NCBI GenBank assembly: GCA_015179025.1
Contig: WHUX01000400.1
Coordinates: 1-32,745 of the forward strand
DNA: 32,745 nucleotides
Direction of reading: 5' to 3'
DNA from: Terfezia claveryi
Taxonomy: Eukaryota; Ascomycota; Pezizomycetes; Pezizales; Pezizaceae
Position 1 is the stretch's first letter; the number at the start of each line of letters is the position of its first letter. A program made the position numbers and the translations under genes. This document shows positions 19,757 through 30,151 of the stretch, piece after piece. The notes below the pieces were generated by a model. It saw only the letters and a list, made by a program, of their open reading frames with translations. It searched no databases and had not been told where the DNA came from.

Positions 19757-20375
19757 TGTAGTATAATAAGGGCTCTAGGGACAAGGCGACCAAGGGGTAT
19801 GCCGGGGCAGTAGCAAGAAGGAATCGCATACATAGAAGTACTATATGTGTGATCTGGGGAAAGGCTAGGGTAAGACACACATAGGAATGCTACATGTGTG
19901 ACTAGGGGAAGGCTAAGACGGGAGGCAAGGGCAAGAGGCAAGAGAGGCAGAGGGCAAGGGACACAAGACACGCAGAAACAGTTGCCGCGTATGTCAAGGG
20001 AGGCAGCTGTACTGCAGAGTTGTTTGTATGAGACAAGGATATGCATAAGGGAAGTACACAAGCACTGGGAGAAGCAAGGTCCTGTATTGAATATACAAGA
20101 TGTTGGATAGGGATCCAACAACAGTACGAGGGCAAAGGACTTTATATACATGAGCTACTAGGGCAATGGGAGAAATAAGCTTCCCAAGATCCCTATCTCG
20201 GAAGCCCAATAGGATAACGATAACCCATCACCTGCGATTGCAGGTGATGACAAAGACAGCAATGACAATAACCCATCACCTGCAATCGCAGGTGATACGA
20301 AAGGCAACAATAACTATAACTTATCACCTGTGATCGCAGGTGATGACAAAGACAACTAAATACACAGTTGTGACA
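19757..20375 (-). repeat. chromovirus 5' LTR
   Basis: On the minus strand it begins TGTCACAACTGTG and ends TACTACA, 619 bp. Three palindrome units lie at 20227-20248, 20275-20296 and 20323-20344, each with one transition away from the perfect form seen at 9860. The rest parallels the LTR at 9829 with many changes. The frames in both directions here are non-coding. Confidence 0.82.
20227..20344 (-). repeat. three palindromes in the LTR, about 48-bp period
   Basis: Each is ATCACCTGC, a central ATCG-like core, then GCAGGTGAT. The single change differs in each unit and is always G to A or C to T. Confidence 0.85.
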
Positions 20376-20479
20376 ATAGTTATTATTTTGAACAATGCAT
20401 TGATTTGTCCTAGTATTCAACTATTCAGTGTCCCTATTGGTACCTCATCTAATATATACTGTCTCCTTACCCATATCTA

Positions 20480-22000
20480 ATCGTATCTTTCCTTCCTCTG
20501 AAATTTCTCAGTACATCTACCATTATACAAAATGAACTCTTCTCCATTGAATTTTGGTACTGGAATTTGAAGTACCCTATATAAATGAATCTCCTGAACT
20601 AATAGCTTGGTAGGGTTGGAATCCATGCTTCTAACTTCGTGCCTTAAAAACACTTGCATTATCAGCACTAGATCTGGTAAGCTAGTTACATACTCCAGAT
20701 CTTCGAGGCTGGATATTAATCCCATCTTAATTTTCCCCCACAACTTCAAGTAGACCTGTTTTCCGACACCTGGCATTATATCTCTGTTTTGCCTAACCTA
20801 GTTCTATAGATTAAGTGTCAAGTCCTTCATAGCAAAAGTTAAATCCCTCGTATAGGTAGTAACTATCTGTAGTATTATATTAACTCTATTACTATGATGG
20901 TAAGCATTCTTAAGGTCTTTATGCATAGCTTTACTGATATTCGTAGAATATTGAGTTAGAGCCCCAAACTTCGGAATCTGTTCAGAATAATAGGAGATTA
21001 AATAGATTTTTGGGAAATTGAAGTATGCTCCTTCTTGTAAAATCTTATTCACCAATTCTAGACGGTACAAGGTATTTTCTTAATACATCCAAACCTTTTC
21101 TAACATCCTGAGGTCTTCAACCAATGATCCTGCTTGTTCCTTCAACAAATCCTTATGTGCTTCTGCAGCAGCCTTTCTTATTTTCTTATCAGTACGGAAC
21201 CTTAAGAACACAGCTTTAGTTTTATGAAACACACAAATATTCTTGTAAATAAGAAACTGTCTTATCCATATGACTAGGATACTGAGTTATGAGATAGAAG
21301 TTAGTGATGCTATGTATACAGTGAATTCCTTGTTCAAACACCTATACCTGACCTCCGGTGGGCCGTAGTTGGTTAGCCTTCTGACACAATACTGAAAGTT
21401 CTGTATTTCCTTTCCTGACAATTATAAAACAACTTAGTATCCCTTAGGCAGAACTAAAAATCCAGGGTAAGGAGGCAACTGATGCTAGACATAGTTAAAT
21501 GCATTAATCTGCTCATAGTATTCTAGGAAACCTTGAATTCAATCTATTAAATGATTTAACACTCCTAGGAGGATATTGTGCAAAATATCTGCTTGAATGA
21601 GCTCAGGCAGATATATATTTGGAGCTGACTACAAGGTGTTTTTAATGTTTTTAATGCCATTTGCTTTCAAACTAACAGCGTTGGAATTGTTGTACTCTGT
21701 AGTATAATTTTGTTGTGAGTGAGCTGAATAACAACTTCCTGAATACTCACCAAGCTTCTTAGTTAGAATTGTATAAGAAGGGCAGCAGTTGTTTGTAATA
21801 CTATGGATTATAGTATTTTCTATATAGTCAGTAAGCCAACAAAAGACCCTTAGGAAAGCATAAGTGTATGTTCCCATCAGCACAAACTATCTCGTAGCCT
21901 TTCTGACATCTCACATTAGATAGTGGATTTAGCAAATGCGCCAAAACATCATATATAGTTTGCAATGCCTGAATTTCCTACATTTCTACCGAATACATAG
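20480..22000 (-). pseudogene. Plavaka-type DNA transposase, C-terminal half (broken)
   Basis: Minus-strand reading in order: a CADGNIHLCFP motif near 21.86 kb, LTDYIENTI where Plavaka proteins have ADYPE, ADILHNILLGVLNHLID, LPPYPGF, the FRTDKKIRKAAAEAHKDLL region, then FNFPKIYLISYYSEQI, FGALTQYST and KAMHKDLKNAYHHSN (21070 leftward). The last block is a good match to the C-terminal signature of Plavaka transposases. At least three frameshifts and many stops. The remaining stretch to 20477 holds a Lys/Tyr-rich end. It lies directly beside the chromovirus LTR. Confidence 0.7.
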
Positions 22001-22630
22001 GTATTTTGTTAATTCGTTTCAGGCCAATTGGTAGTAGTGCAATTAGTATCCAAGCATATCAAGATAGATATTTCTATACCATAACGCCGCCTGCAAGCAC
22101 CCTGATGAACCATCTAGTACCTCTCCTATCCTTTGTGTTAGGTTGCCCTAATACCACTTCTGGTATATTAGGATATATATTTTAGTACCACAACACCTGC
22201 TCCCAATGCCCTGACAGACTAGCTTCTACCTGACCTGCCTTGTACATCAGGTCACCCTGATGCCACTTCTGGCATGTGCACCTCTACAATACCCCTTTGT
22301 ATTCTGATGGCCTACTATGACCAACTAACCTTGACTACCTCTCAACACCATTGGTACATCAAGATCGATTTTCTTAGGCCACAACAATATCACCAGGCAA
22401 CCTAACGATTGCCCTCTTCTAGCTGTGTACTCTAGGAATTCCAGCCCTTGTGATACTTAGGTGCCATGTCTTCCGAGGTACTGTCATGGCACCTGGTATT
22501 CCGAGGTACTACTATAGTGCATGTGTACATCCATGCTCTAGCACAACTACCTAATAGGTAGACCACTATGTGCACTCAGAGCATGGAGGTGATAGCAGCT
22601 ATATATTATAAGAACTATATACGTTTGAAT
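22001..22630. repeat. hairpin-rich region with a 109-bp duplication
   Basis: No gene seen. TACCA-CTTC-TGGTA at 22152-22165 and TGCCA-CTTC-TGGCA at 22261-22274 lie in two copies of a 109-bp repeat. Further stems are AGGTGCCATG/CATGGCACCT (22459-22494), CTACCTAATAGGTAG (22547-22561) and CCATGCTCT/AGAGCATGG (22531-22586). Confidence 0.7.
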
Positions 22631-22901
22631 TTCTATATATATAGCTGAGCTATAGATGCACTTTGAATGAACCATTCTCTCATGCATTCCACTTGAACTC
22701 ATCCTGCGTATATGCCTCCAAAAATCCTAGTGGTTCTCTAATCGGAGTCGTCTGCAAAGTCGTTATCGCCGTGCTTTGATCTAATAATATCTATATAGCT
22801 ATTAACAATAGAACGCTGATATTGTGAGACTGCACATACCTAGAGCTACCCAATAGCTGGCTGATGTAGTCATCCACTGCCATAAGCAATGCCTATTACT
22901 A

Positions 22902-23130
22902 AAGCAATTAGCTATACATTCCCATAAAGTCCGTGGATTTGCTGGCGAGTTCATGTACCTAGGTATATCTACGTATATAGATGAGAAATATCTTGGGAGT
23001 GCACTTGCGGAGTCTTAAGAGCAATTAGCTATGCCTTCATATACAGTCCGCTAGTTTTCTGGTGAGTTCACATACCTAGCTGTGCCTTGCACTAGGGGAG
23101 TTCTAAGAGCAATTAGCTATACATTCTGTA
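22902..23130 (+). repeat. imperfect tandem repeat, 107 and 88 bp
   Basis: AGCAATTAGCTAT starts at 22913, 23020 and 23108. Between copies the phrases AGTCCGYKRRTTT, CTGGYGAGTTCA and ACCTAG recur. No open frame of note. Confidence 0.75.
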
Positions 23131-23473
23131 ATGAATGGTACTAGACAGTATTCATTTGGTACCGTTTATACAATCTATATCTGTAAGCACAAACGTTTGT
23201 GTATTTCGGTTCTGCTGAGGTAAGACCTCAGAAAGGTAGGGAGATTACTATGTGGGACGTTTCCAGAGAGAACAGTAATTAACTGGTGTAATCTATCTTA
23301 TATAATTTGTGCTATCTAAGCTATATGATCTTGATCTGATCGGAATATAGGCTTGCTTGCTGCTGTGTGCTTGCTTGTTGCTTCTTATTTTTCTATGGAT
23401 TGCAGAGGGAATCCAGCAGCCTATTTATACTTCTCTGAGATCTGATAACTAAGGAAATAAATACAATAAAGCA
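23131..23473. other. no gene seen; LTR-like character
   Basis: Contains AATGGTACTAGAC and ATTTGGTACC words and a TATTTATAC box near 23422. A CATCAGCAAAG motif at 23472 marks the border to GC-richer DNA. Could be a solo LTR, but no ends were found. Confidence 0.3.
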
Positions 23474-23612
23474 TCAGCAAAGAATCTCGGTTGCCCCTAC
23501 TGCCTCTGGCGTCCGTGGCGCCTCCAGCGGCAAGCTGCCAATCTCCATGTCCACCTCCTTGACCAACGCCGCCCCAGCGCCAGCCTTCATGTGTCTTTCT
23601 TCCCTAATGGAA

Positions 23613-23758
23613 GATCCCCCGTGTCTTCCTTCCATGACACAAGACCCCCGTGTCTTCCTTCCATAACACAAGACCCCCGTGTCTTCTTTCCATGGCGCCA
23701 GATTCCTCACATCTCTCTCCCACGGCGCCAGATTCCTTATGTCCTCCTTTGACTGCGC
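23613..23758 (+). repeat. 29/30-bp minisatellite, five units
   Basis: Units read GACCCCCGTGTCTTCC plus TTCCATRRCRCMA, drifting to GATTCCTYAYRTC forms. The overlapping minus frame (23474-23710) and plus frames are read-through of the repeat and are not supported as genes. Confidence 0.85.
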
Positions 23759-24862
23759 CGTTGCTCCCTCATCCCTCCCCGAATCTACCCATGGCGTTTT
23801 CTTTGCAGCTGCCTCCCCGGCTCCCTTTTACCATTCCCCATCCCCTGGACGTCTCATATCCTGCCGTCATATGCTCCGTTTCTCACTCTTTCGGGCGCCA
23901 TACGTACGCCCGCTTCTTGCATCCCGTGAGACATTCACCCCCTTAGTTGTCCTGCCACGAAGTTATACATCTTTGTCATTGTCTATTTGATCTCTCTCCT
24001 CACATCTTTATTGCTCACTTCTAGCTAGCCACAACCTCTAATCTCCTTCCTGTGTACTCTCCGAATCCGAATTTCTCTATATTCATTGTCTCCCCTGCCT
24101 ACGGCATGCCTACGGCATGCCTATATATTCCCCGCCATAACCACATCCCCAATGCCAACCCGCAACACCCCAATAACCTAACTATCATCGTATTCCCAAG
24201 ATCCTCCCCTGCGACTAATATTTCTATTCCCACATTACCTCGATACCCTATCTACCTCCAAAAATTATATCCCTTGCCTACCACATCCGACAAAATCAAA
24301 GATACAAAATAATCCTCCATAAAAACCCACAATTCCTGACCCATGCTTCAACCATCAGACCCGCATGGTATTCCCACCATCCTCTACACTCCTTCCTATA
24401 CCTGGCAAATGATATAACCCCGCTTTCCACCTCTATTCCCATTTCACATTCCACATTAATAATACCACACACTAACCCACACAGAAAAGAAAAGTTCCAA
24501 CCCTCTTCTACAACCTCCCCTCGTCAACATCCCAGTCACGCAGTCTCTCTGCCACCTTCTCCATCCTGTGTTTGTACTCTAGATCCCGCTGGGTGTACTC
24601 TTGATCCTCCTCCATGTCCTCAGAGTCAGATGGCTCCTCATTCTCCTTCTCTCCCTCGCTGTCATCTCGTCATCGTCGTTGTCATCTTGCACTATATGTG
24701 TCGGCTGGGCACTTACCCATAAGTCCTCCCTGTCATGCTACCTTCATCCTCCTCCTCCTTACTGCCCTCCTTGTTCCTAACCCAGCATTCTCCAGGCCCG
24801 CTGCCAGGTCCTTTGCTAACTCCTCTATTTCTTCCGCATCCACATGATATGCCTTGTCATGC
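23759..24862. other. C/T-rich region, no gene identified
   Basis: Pyrimidine-rich on the plus strand with short frames of Ser/Pro/His composition. From about 24540 the minus strand is Glu/Gly/Arg-rich and may be the decayed tail of the next gene. A direct duplication CTACGGCATGC lies near 24099-24120. Confidence 0.35.
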
Positions 24863-26454
24863 TCAAATTTGACCTTCTTTCCACTCACCCGCCCTTTTCG
24901 ACGATATCGTACTGGTTAACCTTACCAACATTACCTGGACGCGCGTTGGATAGCATTGCCACTGCTCATGAAGCCTCTTATACACATCTACGAACCAAAT
25001 GTTAGCAACTGCAGATATCCCCTTATCTACCTTTACGTACCATCGTATTGATATAGCTAAATTCGACTCCATCCCACATTCTCCACTCTCCCAGGCACCG
25101 AGGGCATTGTAGAGGGCTGCAAAGACCAAGCAGAGGAACGGTCCATTAATACTCTTCAGGAATCTTGGATCGACATGCCCGAGTTTTCTCTTTCCATTGA
25201 AATACTGCTGGTGTATTAACTCTACTTCTTCCTCGGCTCTAAATCGATAGCCCCATGTCTATACAACCACACTCCATCAGATTCTCATTGTATCCTGCTG
25301 GCTGCTAGCACATACCTTACGATGGCTCGCTGCACAGGTGTACCGGTCCCGCTTCATCAGCTCGGTAACATGTTTTTTTATGAAACTCCTGGATGCGTTC
25401 TAGTCAAATTTGTACAAGAAGGCAACGTTCTTCTTCGCCTCATGTACAATGTGTGACCGTGTCCTAGATTGCACACTTCGAAGCTATATCCTCATCATCA
25501 GTGACCTTTCCCAACAATAGATTCACTCTCTGCGACTCATATATGCATCAATTTTATTGTCCCGAGCATGATCAGTGACATGATCTCGTTCGACATCCCG
25601 TCACACCTTATCCAGGATTTCTTCCATACGTTGGGCATCCGGGAATGGATCCTCGAACAGCGTGATATACTCACACTATTACCAGCTGTTTCAACCATAT
25701 CTCTCAACACCCCACAAAATTGTGTTATGGATCTGTTCCTCCTGCTGATTTTCTCTCCCTTTTGTATGCCCACAACGCTGCTACCCACCAGCACCGAGGT
25801 GTGTTCCTGCGCATTCCGAGGATAGCTATTTATCATTATGGATTCCAGCAGCCTTGGTTTTGCTACCTCAATATTGGCCTTGGAGACAGAAGTTCTCTCG
25901 GAGGATGCATTCGATCTGTCCAGATCCTTCCCACTCTGATCCCAGTTAGCCCATAATTTGCTATTTATCCTGCAAAAACTTACTACCTGGACTGTCCCTG
26001 TTGTGCAGCTGCCGCCCTCTTTTTGCGACCCCACCGCAGACTCGGAGGGAATGTTTTCTAATACCATACCTGAATTGTCTGCACCCACATCCTGTCTTGC
26101 TAGTACCTCTCTGGATATTTTCTTCTGTGTCGTTGGCGAGGTATCTGTTTCTGTTGCCACTTCCGGGTGGTCTACAAAGTCCTGTGGAGTGTTCCTGGAG
26201 GAGGATGACCCAGCAGAAAATTTGATTACTGCGCTGAACTTGGATGACCCGCCAGTTTTATCCACTGTTCGTGCGACCTCCCTTAAGTCATGGGTTGAAG
26301 CCTGACGCTTCAGAGTAGCAATCTCTTTCCCTTTGCCTTTATTGTCCTTACTCTTATTGTGCTTACCCTTTCGAGGTATGTTGCGGATGCTGAAGATCTT
26401 AAAATGGAGAAGGGTTGATGACCTCGGATAAACACCCTGAGATGGAGATTGCAC
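24863..26454 (-). pseudogene. decayed gene resembling fungal DUF6532 proteins
   Basis: Function unknown. The 5' part (26454 to 25537) is a 305-codon open frame rich in Ser, Lys and Thr (RKGKHNKSKDNKGKGKE). Around 25.69 kb the coding sense changes frame to EYITLFEDPFPDAQRM and runs to 25316 through four stops (25601 TGA, 25523 TGA, 25484 TAG, 25400 TAG). A 57-bp intron, 25259-25315 (GTATGT to TATAG), joins in phase to TWGYRFRAEEEVELIHQQYF, GHVDPRFLKSINGPFLCLVF, AALYNALGAWESG and ends at 24863. The order 'helix, DRY-like Tyr, F-N-G-K, L-V-x-AL-NAL-x-W-x-x-G' recalls DUF6532, from memory. Stops at likely Trp codons suggest RIP. Confidence 0.5.
25259..25315 (-). other. 57-bp intron in the DUF6532-like gene
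   Basis: Donor GTATGT, acceptor TATAG, phase 0 between HRK and TWG, carrying stops in the main frame. Typical size and signals for a filamentous fungus. Confidence 0.6.
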
Positions 26455-27013
26455 TGGGATGTAGTAGACTCTGGGATAGAGAAGAAGCTGGGATAGAAAA
26501 GACTCCGGATGGCGGGGGCTCTGGGATGGAGAAACCTCTGTAGCACGTATGTATATTATCAGAGTTCGAACCCGTCAGAAATTGGGACTCCCAAAGTTCG
26601 TTGGTGGAATAAGCAGACATCCAGTGTGAATGGGGTCTCCTTTTGTATCACCCACCCTCATTGTGTAATGTATAGTCTGGTTGGCACTGCACTATGGACT
26701 AGCTGCACGTGTCTGAGCAACTTCTATCTCATTACCACATCTGGCCTATCTACTTGCACTCCTTGATCCACCCTCTGACCCATACTAGCCCAACCATTCT
26801 CGTACAATCCCGAATATATCCAACTACTTTGCCAACCACTCTTATATTCCCCTAACCACACTACCTGCGACCCCCTATAGTAATGTGTAAAAAAAAAAAG
26901 AAACAGACTCCCTGCGACCTACACACTTACACCCCAAGATCCTTCAGATAATAAAACACATAACACTAATGAAATCCATCAAAACCGCTGTACATCACAA
27001 TCAAGTTCCCTAT
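26455..27013. other. intergenic, no gene seen
   Basis: Contains GGGATRGAGAA-like direct repeats at 26455-26530, a GTTCGAACCC word at 26553 that is not part of a tRNA, motif copy 2 at 26675 and an A-run at 26888-26899. Confidence 0.4.
26675..26687 (+). repeat. dispersed motif GTCTGGTTGGCAC, copy 2
   Basis: With flank TATAGTCTGGTTGGCAC, one base from copy 1 (341) over 17 bases. Confidence 0.5.
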
Positions 27014-27190
27014 TCACTCTTCATCATCTTCACCATCATTGTTATCTGCACCATAGTCCTGTTCTTCCGCTAAGTCGTCCTCATCATCTATTAGCTCATC
27101 CATGCTTTGATCATCCCTAGCCTCACTATCATCATTCGCAGGCGTATCCGCACCCATATCATCCGCACTAGTATTCCCACCCTATCCCAC
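27014..27190 (-). CDS. acidic C-terminal exon of an unknown protein
   Basis: Minus-strand frame ending at TGA 27014-27016 (TCA on plus): GGNTSADDMGADTPAND, then SEARDDQSMDELIDDED and an Asp/Glu-rich end (NNDGEDDEE). Upstream on the minus strand the frame meets a stop at about 27190; a TAG acceptor there (GTGGGATAG) would make it a last exon. It follows the 27503-29224 coding block in the same direction and may be an alternative or original end of that gene. Confidence 0.4.
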
Positions 27191-27360
27191 TTGTATCCCC
27201 ACCCGCTTCTGCCCTAAACTCCCTGTAAGTAGCCCGCCGCCGACGGACACCTGTAACAGATTATGAGCGCTACTCCTCAATCAGGTTTAATGTGTACTAC
27301 TAGCCTTCACACGTCCCCTGCTATGCATTTTTAGTTCCTCACGGGCAACACCCGAGCCTT

Positions 27361-27373
27361 GTCTGGTTGGCAC
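27361..27373 (+). repeat. dispersed motif GTCTGGTTGGCAC, copy 3
   Basis: Exact 13-mer, followed by ACCCAGCCGGTGCGG. Confidence 0.5.
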
Positions 27374-27502
27374 ACCCAGCCGGTGCGGTACCAGCTTTCT
27401 GGGACTAGCCCCCGCACCCTCGCCACTTGGGGTAGCCCTTGACTGGGGGCACGGCCCGTCCCGTCCTCCGTCCCACCCGACTGCCGCTTAGCGAGTCCTG
27501 GT

Positions 27503-29224
27503 TCAACTGATCCCGTGCAGCTGGGGTACCTTGGCAGACGTTTTTTTTACCTCAGGGTCATGTGCACCTTGTGCATCCTTGGCAGCCGTTTTTTTTACCT
27601 TAGTGTCATGTGCACCTTGTGCATCCTTGGTAGCCTGTCCTCCTTGGTGGGGCTTCCCACTGGTTGCCGTTGGACCCTTGACACGCTTGGCGGCCGAGGG
27701 AGACGTGGTTGTCCTCTTGCGCTCCTTTGCTGGTGCTGGATTCTCTGTAGCTGGCATTGGACGCTTGGCTACCTTTGGCTTCTTGGCTGGTGTTGCCACC
27801 TCGAATGCCGGCGTTCCACCCTTGCCTGTCTTGCCGGACTTACCTGCTTTGGTACCTTTGGCAACCAATCCATCCTTTAGCTTGGGGACTATACTTTTCA
27901 GGGTAGCTGCCAGTTCCACTGCACCCAGTGTACGTGGTGGAGCCAGTGTATGTGGTGTAGACATTGGAGCCAGCTCCAGTAGGAAGTCGAGTAGGTGGGG
28001 GCCCTGGTGTCCCATAAGGGCTGCTCCTAGCACATAATCTATCCCAATGTGCATGAACCTGCCTGCCATATCTAGACTGTACAAAAACTGCATAACCCGG
28101 CCTGGAGGGATATAAGGCGCAGCCGCTGCCTCTATTGCTGTGATGCTGTATAAACCCAATACCACTATGGCAGAGATGGTAGCGGACGTGAAGACCCAGC
28201 CCCCATATAGGGGGTCTGGCCCATGTTGCTCTGGCGCGATTATGTGAATGCGCACCGATTGCGGGGGCCCCCCACAGCCGGTACCCAACCGGCAGAATGT
28301 GGCTGCCTACACACTGCCACTGCTAAAGGTCCACCAGCAACTCCCACTGGTGCCCCGCTATCGGGACCCTGGGCCCAGTCGGTGGGGGTCTGCTGTAATC
28401 TGGTGGAGGTAGGCAAGTTGCCTGCGGTGGTGCCTGTTTGGGAGTGGGAGGCAGAGTACGAAGTGGAGTCTTTGTGGGTTTGGGAGCTGGGGTCACTTTG
28501 GTAGCGGGAGGCGCTTTAGAGGGAGGCGCTTTCGGGGAGGCCGCTTGGTGAGAGAGCATTTGCCTGGGACCGCTAGCGGAATAATTACTGGTACTAGTAA
28601 GGGTCTCGCTGGGGCTGCTTCCCGAACAGGGGTAGCATCTGGTCTTGCTATGCGAGCGGCAGCCCTCTGCCTCTCTGCGGTGGACGCTGTTCTTGCCTTG
28701 ACAGACCCCTGGTTACCTGGCATGTACGCTGGGTCGGCTCTCGGAGCCCCCATATCTGGTAGCTGATCGACTGGTTCAACTACGATATCTGGATTAGCCG
28801 CTTCAAATGCGGCTCGAGCGTCTGCAATAGCTTCCCACATCACCTGCCTCGATTTTCGGACCTTCTTAGCGACGTCCTGCATCAACTGATTGAGAGCACC
28901 TCACATGGCTTCGTCATGGTAATTAATTTGCCCTCTTGGGGCCATTGCTGGGTGCGCTACACCCCATTCACAAAACCAGGCAAATCTATCGTGACCAGAC
29001 TCTCCTGGCCCATAGACCCCAAATTCAGTTATAGCACGCTGCATGCAATTTCTCCAAATCTGGTAAAGGGTCTTTGGAACCCCAGGGTCATTAAAGCCTA
29101 ATGCGTCGGCGAATTGCTTGGTACCGTAGTCCTCATCACCACTTGACTCTCTTGCCGGATCACCACCGTCACTCGCCTCTATGAGCTTCCTTTTCTTTGT
29201 TCCCATAACGAGGTACCTAGCCAT
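27503..29224 (-). pseudogene. unknown Lys/Ala-rich protein, interrupted gene
   Basis: Three open stretches on the minus strand. 29224-28901 and 28885-28493 share one frame and are split only by TGA 28901-28903 (DEAM-stop-GALNQL, likely a former Trp or Arg). They read FADALGFNDPGVPKTLYQIW, FAWFCEWGVAHPAM, MQDVAKKVRKSRQVMWEAI and an Ala/Arg/Pro linker. A Pro/Lys-rich part (KAPPSKAPPATKVTPAPKP) continues in another frame at 28559-28323. Then 28288-27503 is back in the first frame: a hydrophobic segment (TISAIVVLGLYSITAIEAA), LLDFLLELAPM and a basic tail with 16-residue repeats KDAQGAHD-KVKKTAA. Unspliced introns or frameshifts must explain the middle. No family recognised. GC content is well above that of the neighbours, so RIP is light here. 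Confidence 0.5.
27531..27640 (+). repeat. 48-bp tandem duplication coding the basic tail
   Basis: TTGGCAGMCGTTTTTTTTAC starts at 27531 and 27579, and a third partial unit at 27627. On the minus strand each codes for KDAQGAHDxxVKKT, in frame. Confidence 0.85.
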
Positions 29225-30029
29225 GTATTAATATTGTTTGTAGATATGTATGTAGAGGCTCATCCATACTTTTCAATTGTTATACTACGCTCCGTGCTAC
29301 ACAGAGTATGCATCAGTACACTGCAAGTCCGCCACTAACTTTTCAGTACGCTCTTACCTGTGCAAATAACCAGAGCGCTTGAGACCGTCCAACTTCGTGG
29401 GGTGATGAGATTACAACGATCAGTCCTGAATAGGGTGATTAGTCTAGTATAGAGTGGTTAGGCATGTATAGGGTTTGCAGTACGCTTTGAGTCCTTTTCG
29501 GAGATCAAGGCAGATATGCAGAAAGGTTCTGACCGTCTAACTTCTGGGGTTTGTGGGCAAAGAATACAACTGGAGTCAATAGACCGTATATGTAGGAATC
29601 TTTTCAGGGTCCGCGCCAACTTTCTTTGTTTGCTATCCACAGAAAGAAAATTCCATGATCACGCATTGCTAGCTTGTGGTGATCCGGCTTCGGACTGACC
29701 CATACACACTACAAGCTAATCAATTCGGTTGTTTGCAGGGTAGCAACATTTGTTCTATAAGATCACTAGTTATTGAGGGCATAGAGCACCAGCATCAAGA
29801 TATCTCTACTTCCTAATGTGGGGTCTGTGTGGCGACACTATATGCTGTATTGGGCAATATCTTTGTCTGGACGCGGAGGAGAAGTTTAGTCTTACTCCAG
29901 CTTAGTGTGGTTACTACAGACGAGAGAAACTTGGTGGAGGACGCGAGAAGCTTAGCGCTCACGTGCAGTCGGTCTATCTAAAACTTGTTGGGCAGCCCGA
30001 CCCGTGCAAATAAGACCACACTAGACTTA

Positions 30030-30042
30030 TTCTGGTTGGCAC
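30030..30042 (+). repeat. dispersed motif TTCTGGTTGGCAC, copy 4
   Basis: One base different at the first position. Followed by TAGCCGCC. Confidence 0.45.
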
Positions 30043-30151
30043 TAGCCGCCTTCCGAAAGACTCTCTGCTAGCCTAACGGGCACCGGCCCCCGCGAGACAC
30101 CACAGCTATCTTCGGGGCTTTTAGCTAGCGTGTTTGTAAGATACTGTAGTA

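Larger units (their letters stand above)
16333..20375 (-). mobile_element. 5' half of a Ty3/gypsy chromovirus (LTR, gag, PR, RT, RNase H)
   Basis: Read right to left: LTR, primer region, gag, protease, RT and RNase H, then the homology stops at TAA 16333-16335, before integrase. It is the same family as the element at 8698-10461 (shared LTR blocks and palindromes), which has just the missing 3' part in the opposite orientation. Stops are mostly TAG/TAA/TGA at Trp or Gln positions. Confidence 0.88.

Noticed and set aside
19686..20420. ORFs on both strands in the inverted LTR
   Set aside because: LTR sequence; frames arise from palindromes and pyrimidine-rich composition.
23650..24312. Plus-strand ORFs rich in Ser, Pro and His
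   Set aside because: Partly the 29-bp minisatellite, partly pyrimidine-rich DNA; no domain, no intron signals, no second line of support.
26549..26600. Possible tRNA gene because of GTTCGAACCC
   Set aside because: Flanking bases do not form a T-stem and no acceptor or anticodon arm pairs.
27515..28037. Plus-strand ORFs of 121 and 168 codons
   Set aside because: Antisense shadows of the minus-strand Lys/Ala-rich frame; they repeat only because of the 48-bp duplication.
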